Below, one piece after another: positions 56,350-64,000 of a stretch of DNA of 64,000 bases (its first letter is position 1; the number at the start of each line of letters is the position of its first letter). This DNA comes from Siderastrea siderea. Its lineage: Eukaryota; Cnidaria; Anthozoa; Scleractinia; Rhizangiidae. The translations under genes were made by a program, and so were the position numbers. The notes below the pieces were generated by a model, which was not told the DNA's origin, searched no databases, and was given only the letters and a program-made list of their open reading frames with translations. The DNA is taken from contig OZ034971.1 of NCBI GenBank assembly GCA_964030785.1, positions 31,658,304 to 31,722,303 of the forward strand, given 5' to 3'.

Positions 56350-57050
56350 AAGGACACTTGGTGTGCCCCTTTAACGTCCGTTTTAAAGAGGAACGGCTGA
56401 ACAAGTTTTTAATTTTTAGTTTCAAAGAGATGTCTGTGGCATTTCTGGGGTGTCCCGTGGCCTTTTCTGTGCGTTGTGTAAAAATACTCTTTTCTATATG
56501 TTTATACCACTCGAAAAAAAAATTCATACTTCACACCACCGTGTAATATCTTCTAAATATTTTTATCAGCAAAAGCTAAATAAACTAAACAACAGTAAAT
56601 CCTCACGTCACAGTTCCAACCGAAACTGAAACTAGAAGGGCCAAAACTTTTCCTCATCTGACATTTTGTTCCATTTCGAAAATAGTGAGTTCTAAAGGAA
56701 TGCAAGGGAAAATTGGACTACCCGACATACCAAATGTAGAGTATTGATTTCTTGACGGAACACCGAAACTGTAAACATACAATTGGATTCTGTTCGTGAA
56801 AAAGTCTTGCTGAAAACCTGTTACGCCGTATTTAGTTCTGAACTATGAACACTCTTTAATTATCTTACATTTTTATTCTTGCATGTATCTGTAGTTTAGT
56901 ATAATTTCGGGTTGACCGTTGCGTTTTCATTTGTGCCATCTAGGAAATGATGCCAAGGTATTATTATAACTTTCAGTGTAATTTTTTTGCTAGTTTTCAT
57001 TTTCCGTTTTCCCTCTTTTACGTCTTTCTTTGAGTTGAGATGGTCCACCC
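56350..57050. other. Gene C intron, part without recognisable features
   Basis: Between the middle exon and the tandem repeat at 57065; no exon supported. Confidence 0.35.
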
Positions 57051-57064
57051 TTCCTACCTTTTGA

Positions 57065-57845
57065 TTTGCCGATGCTTTACTTTCACATAAGGTCAAGTCA
57101 ATTTGTTTTCCATGACCACACAACTTTTCAACTAGAACGTTTGGTGGAAATGATAAGTACCTCTGCATTTTTTTCTCATTACTATTAAGATATAAAGTCA
57201 TGAATATAGCACTGAGTGAGTAAGCAACTGTATTTAAAGAGAGCGACGCCAAACCTTTTAGCATTGGCTAATCTTTGATCCACGGCAAATGAACGCAGAT
57301 TTGAGCAGAAGTCACTATGTACATTGAAAGAATATTACATTTTACTTTCACGTAAGGTCAAGTCAGTTTGTTCTTCATAACCACACAACTTTTCAAGCGG
57401 AACGTTTGATGCAAATGATAAGTACCCCAGCATTTTTTTCTCATTACTATCAAGATATAAAGTCATCGTTATGACACTGAGCGAGCAAGCAACTAAGCTT
57501 GAAGACAACAACGCCAAACCGTTTAGTATTGGCAAATCTTTTGTCTACAAGAACTGAAGACAAATTTGAGCAGAAATTGCTAGAGACATTAAAAATATAT
57601 AACATTTTTCTTTCACGTAAGGTCAAGACAACTTGTTTACCATGAACAGTCAACTTTTCAACTGGATAGTTTGGCGTTAATGATAAGTACCTCTGCATTT
57701 TTTTCTCAATTACTTTCAAGACATAAAGTCAGCATTATGACATAGTGAAGAAGAAATTACTTTTAAGGAAAATGATGCGTTACCATTGACAAATATTTGC
57801 TCCACAACAAAAGAGTACTTAGACACTTCAACAAATTGCTGATTC
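57065..57845 (-). repeat. 265-bp tandem repeat (three units) with a shared open frame
   Basis: Landmarks GCATTTTTTTCTCA at 57165, 57430 and 57695 give an exact 265-bp period. Minus translation keeps EKKM(Q/L)(R/G)YLSF...VEKLCGHGKQIDLTL-like sequence in all three units: RYLSFPPNVLVEKLCGHGKQ, GYLSFASNVPLEKLCGYEEQ, RYLSLTPNYPVEKLTVHGKQ. The first unit extends to a donor-like CAAAAG/GTAGGA at 57057. It lies in the intron between gene C exons. Either a repeat that is open by chance or tandem alternative exons. Confidence 0.6.
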
Positions 57846-58285
57846 TAAAATATGTCTGTCTAAATCTAATAAGTGTGAGCTACTTAACACGGAAAAATAT
57901 ACATGGGTGAGCCATATTACACCTTCAGCTAAAGTTAATTTACTCCAAGACGCCAAGAAGCCCAAGTTATTACAGTTTTATATTTTTTCTTTTCTTTCCT
58001 TTTTTCTTTCTCTTTGTTTTCTTTTTGGAATGGTCATTCTGCCACGTTGCAGAACTTGAGTTCGGACACGGGGCGTAAAGAGTTAAATAATGCTAACTAA
58101 GCGTTTTCAATGACCTTCCAGAGAGAGTTTGTTTTTTGAGTCGTCTTTGGGAAATAAACCTCACGGTCTACTATTCAGAAAATATAGTAAACTATAGCGA
58201 CTCGCCTCAGTTTTGATTTCTCGGTTGTTTTGGGGGGAAACCAGATTTATATTGCCACAAAGCCTTTGCCCAAAATGTTGCTTAC

Positions 58286-58466
58286 TTGTGCCGGGTTCGT
58301 CTTTCCTCCCAGTGAACGAGATTCTCAATGCTTTCCCATTTTCTGGCCTCTCACATGTGAGGAAGCGTTTGGCTTTGCTCTCCCTCTGAAACGACTGTAC
58401 ACTAACTTGAAATGCAGATGTCCTTTCATAGGAATCACACCACGAAAAGCATTGTAAAATCAGAAA
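58286..58466 (-). CDS. IL-1-like beta-trefoil gene C, first recognised exon
   Basis: 181 nt; acceptor TTTCCTGTCCAG (58467-58469), donor CACAA/GTAAGC at 58285; phase 0 in, phase 1 out as in copy B. It encodes FLILQCFSWCD, then AFQVSVQSFQ, KRFLTCERPENGKALRISF and TGRKDEPGT. The order strand, YL/FL-x-C, x-LRISF/TLQLE resembles the middle of the IL-1 fold. The product would be secreted or cytosolic cytokine-like by analogy only. Upstream exon(s) with the start codon are missing; 60247-60041 (MSPLSDAVAVEP) is a weak candidate. Confidence 0.65.
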
Positions 58467-58479
58467 CTGGACAGGAAAG

Positions 58480-59765
58480 AAGACAAAAACACCAGATGAG
58501 AATAATTCAACAAATAAAGGCCCAGCTTTTTGTCAGCTGCGGCCAAAGACTGGTATAATAGGAAAGAGGTAAATGAAGAATGGAGTGGAATAGAAACAAA
58601 CTTAAGTATTCTTGATGTAATTGTCTGAAATTGTGAACAAAATTGTGACATTGAAAATCATTCATTAACATCGTGAGCAAGCCTTTCGGCGATTTTATGC
58701 TGATCCAGCATCGTCAAGCACGCGTGTTTAATGTTTTTAAAAAAATCCATCGAGCAGTTCTTAAGATTTTCGCAAAAACGCTCAAATTCAAAAATTACCA
58801 CAAAATTATTACGCGAATGATCTTAGGAGAACAATTCGTTCTCGAGATCGCAAACACCAGTTTCAACAAAACTTTCTAGGCGTAAAATAGTAAGTAAACG
58901 ACACATTTTGAAAGTATTTTCGACTCATTTCATCAAAGCATTGTTTATTTTTCGGTGCATTTACTATTACTATGCAAAACCTAAGGTTGGAAATGTTTTT
59001 GCGATTTGCTTCAAAACAAACATACAGAATTGTTTTGTTCTTGTATATTTTGTGTGCCATACACCACAGTTTAAGATGTTGATATTTGCTTTTCAAAGTG
59101 AAATCTAGATCGCGGAAAATTTCAATTTTAGTGTTTTCGAGGTTTTTTGTTTATCGTTGTCATGGAAATATCGATTTTCACAAAATGTAAACCACGCTAA
59201 AGTTCAATCCAAAACCAACAAGTATTGCAAATTTCAATTTGATCTGACAAGGAAAGGACTGTCTAAGCTCCGATTCAAAAAGTTAGGTATGGTCCCAAAA
59301 AAACTGTATCGAAACACCTTAAATTCCTTCAGTGCGAGTCGGTGTAATGTACGTTCAGAAATTCATCAAATAAAAACCTTATCTACAAGCGGTGACTGTA
59401 GAGTCAGGCCTTTTGTTATCTTCTTGTAACTCACCAAGAGCTTCCAATATGCATCCATTATCAAGTTTGTTAATTGAAAGTTAGTTCTTTAAAGTCCAGA
59501 TGCAGCTGTGGAACTACTTACTTCGCGCATCGATCTCGATGACTGAATGGCAAAACTGCCAAAGACTGCCACTGAAATTGGGTCATGATACGACTTGTGG
59601 GAAGGCGGGAAAATTCCCTTTCATAAAGGAAATTTCCCTTTCCCTTTCCGTCTGACAATGTTGCCAAAAAAAGCTCAGTTGTTTTACCCAAGGAAAAGGC
59701 CCACCGTACCGGCAAAGCCACAATTGACGTCATGGTGTGAGCCGTTATGTACATTGACAATGACC
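58480..59765. other. Stretch without supported genes
   Basis: May hold upstream introns of gene C. Frames 58863-59096 and 59518-59760 minus and 59157-59429 plus show no motif. Confidence 0.3.
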
Positions 59766-59769
59766 AAGT

Positions 59770-60010
59770 CCCGGTTGTCTAAGGCAGGGTAAAGCTAAAC
59801 ATGGCTTAGCTCAATTTTGAATTCAGTTTTAAACAATGTGTATTCCCATTGTATTCTGCAATTTGACTTTGGCTGCTTCCAACCTGCCGCTTAAAATAGC
59901 CAATGGAGAGAAATTTAAACTAGAGAAACAAATTCTTCAAGGTCGATTGGGGGTCGATTTCATTTTTGATCCAGGGTTAGCTTTAATCGGCTGTTGAGGA
60001 ACCGGCCCCA
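59770..60010. mobile_element. Possible MITE with diverged inverted ends
   Basis: CCGGTTGTCTAAGGCAG...TAAAGCTAAAC at left versus, read inward from the right, CCGGTTCCTCAACAGCCG...TAAAGCTAACC. About 240 bp. Confidence 0.45.
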
Positions 60011-60040
60011 GTGTGATTGCAGAACATTCGCGAATGCGGA

Positions 60041-60247
60041 TTAACTTAGTACAAAGAAAAGAATATGCTGTAATGAAGGGGTAAGCGTGAGTAGTTTCGC
60101 TTTCAACAATATTGTGAGAACTTGATGAGTCGGCAAATACGACGAATGGTTCAGTGTCACGCTGTAGTTCTCTGGTCGGTAATAAGGAATGAAGACCTCA
60201 TAGATTGTAGTGGGTTCTACAGCTACAGCGTCACTCAAGGGGGACAT
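60041..60247 (-). CDS. Weak candidate 5' exon of gene C
   Basis: A frame starting MSPLSDAVAVEP and reading IYEVFIPYYRPENYSVTLNH has protein-like composition. It lies 1.6 kb upstream of gene C in the same orientation. Donor sites near its end are non-consensus (CAA/GTTCTC), so linkage is unproven. Confidence 0.2.
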   Translation of the reverse strand: MSPLSDAVAVEPTTIYEVFIPYYRPENYSVTLNHSSYLPTHQVLTILLKAKLLTLTPSLQHILFFVLS

Positions 60248-60259
60248 TTTTTACATTAA

Positions 60260-61810
60260 AAACATTTAATCGTATTATGGTTCGAGACCCATGATGCGAC
60301 TGATTTCGACAGTTTCCACAGCGGTATAACCATGAAGACCTGGGGCCAAACTGTCCTGATTCCAATGAAAAGTTTTTGCCGGTTAGGCAATTCAGTTCAC
60401 CGATTCGGCAATCACGGCAAATTCCTACACTAGATTAAAACTGAGAGATTTATTCATTCAACATTTGAAAAACACGTTTTAAGCCTTAGGGACTGTATTG
60501 AAGCCTAAGTACGGTAATGAGCCATAAAAGCCCTTCGCAGTGACCAAATCAGCGACTGATTCGCTTCTTCAAATCCCAAAGTATTTGCGGTTTAGTATGC
60601 TAAACGTTTGTGCCTGTTGATAGAATCATCTTTTATGTGACCATTCAAATGGAACTCGCTTTGAGCAGTATGTTCAGATTTGTTCACGCTGTGCTGCTTG
60701 TTCTGCAAAGTTTGTAGAACGAAAGTTGGAATTCTCACGTCGATTGTATTTGATACTTGGCAAGAAATAACCATTTACCACAATTACATTCTTTGCTGTC
60801 ATTTCAAGGCTTAGAAACTCATAGCTACAACCTGTCGATAGGCATACATTGTCCTAATTTGGGTCTAATTTGAATGCGTCTGCAACAATCATTGATATAC
60901 TAGAAATTGACACAAAATATGTATAGGTTAGATTTACATAATTGGAGTGTACATGTGTGTCATTGTGTTTGATGACAGAGTAAAGTAGCAGCTTTGTTCA
61001 ACATACCAATACCGGCATTTCCGCCGCTCCCTGACGGGATAAAACCCTGCTTGCCAAACGTAACAGAAACTGAAAATTAGTGTACGCTTAGCTGTACATT
61101 TAATTCGACTTTCCGTGTATAGCATCACGAAAAGCCCCTCACGGGCAGTTGTCAATTTAAAAGTCGTTATATTTATTATTATTGTTGATGACAACTTGAA
61201 GTTGCAGTTTTGTTTGACACTCTATTAACTGTAGTTTCGAGTTCATTGTTCATGTTATTAATGAGCGCTTGCAAAGAATACTATGGCACTTGTCGCCTTT
61301 CCAAATTCACTGACTTCATAATAAAAACTGATCATCCGAGTGGACTTTCGCGTGACCAGTTATACTTCTATTGTCTTGCTGTCATTCATTTCTAAACCAA
61401 TGTATGTAAAAGAAAAACAAGTGTCGTTAAAATAAGGTCAACATTTGATAATCAATGCCCTTTATTTAGTCTAAAAGTGTTACCGACGGGAGGAGAACAA
61501 ACTAGGAAACTTTTGTCATAAGATTATAGTCAAGTAAAATGTTAAAAATATTACTGATATTCTTTGAAGAAGTAGAAATAAGTTATGCATAACCTTTCCT
61601 CACTTTCCATCGGTTAAAAATGTCTAAATGGCGGCCAGTGAAGCAAAGAAAAATTATTCATCGAATTTCAAACAATTTATGAAGATATTGATGTTTTCCC
61701 TACAAAGGGATAATGTGATAATGTCTTACATACAAAAGTCTTTAATGGGTAAAATGAGAAAATGTAAAACTAAAACGCCGCTGCAGTTGATTCCTAAGGG
61801 TTTGTCTTTA
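60260..61810. other. Stretch without supported genes
   Basis: No gene recognised; 61628-61834 plus (MAASEAKKNYSS) is open but unlike known families. Confidence 0.3.
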
Positions 61811-62011
61811 AAACATTGGCCCGATTTATACTAGAGACGGATCATCCGTCTGGGACGAACTTGGGCAAAGAACGGTAGTTCGTCTTATAATTCGTCTGTG
61901 TATAAATACGGGCTTTCAGACGGATCATCCGTCCAGACGAACTATCACGGTAGTTCGTCTTGACAGACGAACTACCGTGGATAATTCGTCTGGACGGATG
62001 ATCCGTCTGTC

Positions 62012-62448
62012 GGTAGTATCGTCGTGTACCGGTTAACCAACTACGTCATTTTCGTAAACCGTTCTCCGAACGTTGTCGTTAGTTTCGTCGGTCGTATAAT
62101 TTAGTAATTATTGTAATTAAGGGAAATTTGAATAAAGATGATATTTATTATTCTAATAAAAACCCCTTTTTATCGAAATGTTCTTCTTACACTGTGACAG
62201 TGACGGAAACGGAAGTCAAATATACCCATTACTATATAACATATAAACCCCTTTGTACAGAAACCTTCAACTGGCACTGTGACAGTGACGGAAACGGAAG
62301 TCAAATATACCCATTCCACATTTATTACTTAATATATAAACCCCTTTATACAGAAACCTTCAACTGGCACTGTGACAGTGACGGAAACGGAAGTCAACTC
62401 GAACCTTCAATATTTTTATTTACAACCTTGAAATAGCCTCTCGTGACA
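62012..62448 (+). repeat. Left 437-bp inverted arm with a 3-unit minisatellite
   Basis: Contains three units of about 87-94 bp starting CACTGTGACAGTGACGGAAA (62188, 62275, 62369). The 102-codon frame (62128-62436) is a translation of these repeats, not a likely protein. Confidence 0.9.
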
Positions 62449-62825
62449 TTGACTTCGTGACCCTGCGGACAGACGTAAACGCGACTCACGAGAAGCACGA
62501 CGCTATCTCTGCCATAAAGTTTTCGAGGCCCATCTCTTTCAGAGCGTCCGTCTTTCCATTTTCTAGGTTTCAGCTGTGCTACGGCTTCACCTTCGTGACT
62601 TTCGTGAGGACAGCAAAATCCACTATCAAAGACATCTGCGTGTTGCACAAATGGATCCCACACGATCACAGGAGGGAACAAATAATCTTCAGCGACGGGA
62701 TACTTTTTTTCTCCGTTGCAATAGGTACTTGGATTGGGTAAAACAAGTTCTGGGCCGTGTGGTTTTAGCTCAAAACTCGTAATAAGATTTGCCAAATAAC
62801 CCTGTATTCCTTTTGACAGCTTCAT
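62394..62825 (-). CDS. Zinc-binding-type transposon ORF (DUF6729-like)
   Basis: 143 codons from an ATG at 62825. Blocks LFPPVIVWDPFVQHAD, FCCPHESH, LKPRKWKDG, GPRKLYG, LLVSRVYVCPQGHEV fit a conserved domain that I associate with DUF6729-type transposon proteins (W-x-P, C-P-x-x, then Y-x-C-x-x-GH). The last ~18 codons enter the inverted arm, so the natural C terminus is lost: the frame is cut right after CPQGHEV. The partner Cys of the first Cys pair appears replaced by Glu (CPHE). Likely a fragment of a larger transposon protein. Confidence 0.5.
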   Translation of the reverse strand: MKLSKGIQGYLANLITSFELKPHGPELVLPNPSTYCNGEKKYPVAEDYLFPPVIVWDPFVQHADVFDSGFCCPHESHEGEAVAQLKPRKWKDGRSERDGPRKLYGRDSVVLLVSRVYVCPQGHEVNVTRGYFKVVNKNIEGSS

Positions 62826-62936
62826 GATGTTACTACAACTAGTTGAAATTAAACACTATCTTTGCACATATGGGAATTGAAATCGAATATGGTATTTTAA
62901 GTAGATTTACACGTCACTTCCGCAGATGGTAGTCAG

Positions 62937-63373
62937 TGTCACGAGAGGCTATTTCAAGGTTGTAAATAAAAATATTGAAGGTTCGAGTTGACTTCCGTTT
63001 CCGTCACTGTCACAGTGCCAGTTGAAGGTTTCTGTATAAAGGGGTTTATATATTAAGTAATAAATGTGGAATGGGTATATTTGACTTCCGTTTCCGTCAC
63101 TGTCACAGTGCCAGTTGAAGGTTTCTGTACAAAGGGGTTTATATGTTATATAGTAATGGGTATATTTGACTTCCGTTTCCGTCACTGTCACAGTGTAAGA
63201 AGAACATTTCGATAAAAAGGGGTTTTTATTAGAATAATAAATATCATCTTTATTCAAATTTCCCTTAATTACAATAATTACTAAATTATACGACCGACGA
63301 AACTAACGACAACGTTCGGAGAACGGTTTACGAAAATGACGTAGTTGGTTAACCGGTACACGACGATACTACC
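62937..63373 (-). repeat. Right 437-bp inverted arm
   Basis: Exact mirror of 62012-62448 (position x pairs with 125385 minus x), including the minisatellite. Confidence 0.9.
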
Positions 63374-63473
63374 CGTCTGTCTGTATAAATACGGGCAGAA
63401 GACGAACTACTCAAAAATCAGGATCTCGTTACCTAAAGCCAGCGGTCGTCTTGCAGTGAAATACAAACTCAAG

Positions 63474-63659
63474 ATGGCGACCTCAGAGGCAGGGAAGTCA
63501 ACTCGTCGCAAAAAGGAACGTGTGTGGACAGAGACTGAACTACAATACTTGGCCCTGGTACTAGCGGATGAAAAAACCCAATACGCTGTTACACTGGAAA
63601 CGCTGACGTTAAAAAAGTCTGCGAACAATTTGGTCAAGATCGGCAAGGTGACGATTTGA
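63474..63659 (+). CDS. Myb/SANT-like DNA-binding N-terminal fragment
   Basis: From an ATG in good context (CAAGATGG) the frame reads MATSEAGKSTRRKKERVW, TETELQYLALVLADEK, then TLKKSANNLVK and stops at 61 codons. A basic start followed by W-x(3)-E-L-x-x-L is typical of Myb/SANT-like proteins of transposons; the domain is incomplete. It sits between the right inner arm and the outer terminus, so it belongs to the 61815-63844 element. Confidence 0.45.
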   Translation: MATSEAGKSTRRKKERVWTETELQYLALVLADEKTQYAVTLETLTLKKSANNLVKIGKVTI

Positions 63660-64000
63660 CTTGTACCCATGCCTTTTCGTCACGCTTAGACGAATTATCC
63701 GCCTAGTGTAAATACGGGACGAACTACGAGACGCAACGATAGTTCGTATCATAGTTCGTCCCGTGTTTATACTAGATAGATGATTCGTCTTGACGGATGA
63801 TCCGTCTGGACGGATGATCCGTCTCTAGTATAAATCGGGCCAATCACCAGTGAAAAGGTCACAAAATGTTATATCCTAACTCGGTGACAAAAACACTTTA
63901 TTAAATTGTAGTTCTGAAAATGGTTATGTGTCTGATTGGCCTTAGCTGATGCAATAACATGTTAAAAGAATCTCTTTTTTGCCGTATTATTTTTCAATGG

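Larger units (their letters stand above)
61815..63844. mobile_element. Palindromic transposon-like element with 437-bp identical inner arms
   Basis: Outer termini are inverted: ATTGGCCCGATTTATACTAG at 61815 and CTAGTATAAATCGGGCCAAT ending at 63844, continuing through GAGACGGATSATCCGTC. Inner arms 62012-62448 and 62937-63373 are inverted and, as far as I could compare, identical. The 488-bp centre carries the minus-strand zinc-type ORF, and the right outer part carries a Myb/SANT-like ORF. The 15-bp palindrome GACGGATSATCCGTC recurs at about 61836, 61920, 61993, 63796 and 63811, with GACGAACTAC/GTAGTTCGTC dyads between. No clear target duplication (possibly AT). Confidence 0.75.

Noticed and set aside
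54797..58466. FGF family assignment for gene C
   Set aside because: Beta-trefoil is shared, but the FGF signature with its Cys and Glu spacing is not visible, while the P-A-x-x-P-x-x-I/F-L-A block fits the IL-1 pattern better.
62128..62436. 102-codon ORF repeated in both arms as a real protein
   Set aside because: Its repeats follow the 87-94 bp minisatellite, and it appears twice only because the arms are inverted copies.

Overview
The window is animal nuclear DNA, AT-rich and intron/repeat dominated, with no bacterial operons. The repertoire (Ty3/gypsy and BEL/Pao retrotransposons, TA-, TTA- and TTAA-type DNA transposon remnants, a tRNA-headed SINE with a conserved central domain, a Penelope-like GIY-YIG fragment, several tRNA-like repeat families) and the style of the repeats fit a cnidarian, most likely a stony coral. 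That assignment is inference from recognised repeat types, not from a database search.

Layout. 534-4114: a 3.5 kb block made of 14 tRNA-Thr(GGT)-like genes in ~247-bp units, one inverted and 13 direct, the whole block framed by a 13-bp direct repeat. 6645-28518 and 36150-44115 are two diverged, collinear copies (A and B) of one ancestral segment, so B acts as an empty-site reference for A. Into A have inserted a Ty3/gypsy element (8903-15708, itself carrying a nested TTAA element), a 1.4-kb TA-target element (16168-17572) and a ~9-kb stretch that contains a BEL/Pao element (20908-27148). Between and after the copies lie foldback/MITE elements (27925-28040, 28516-28986, 31477-31660, 33590-34140, 35191-35983, 49685-50140), a SINE (48505-48812), a Penelope fragment (47605-47830) and a dispersed ~120-bp repeat with a conserved reading frame. 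61815-63844 is a two-kilobase element with identical 437-bp inverted arms around a conserved zinc-binding-type ORF.

Host genes. Long ORFs outside transposons are absent, but splice-aware reading shows a small multi-exon gene family on the minus strand. Gene C has three exons (58466-58286, 56209-56088, 55033-54797) with matching intron phases and a stop codon. Copy B carries the two homologous exons (37007-36830, 36431-36319). Copy A carries the same two exons broken by a 1-nt deletion and lost splice acceptors. The encoded domain looks like a beta-trefoil, and its motif order matches the interleukin-1 family surprisingly well. If correct this is an IL-1-like cytokine family in an invertebrate, the most interesting signal here.

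Both LTR elements are dead (several stops and frameshifts each). LTR pairs differ at about 15 of 326 positions (gypsy) and about 7 substitutions plus one 6-bp indel (BEL), by hand count, so the gypsy insertion is the older one.
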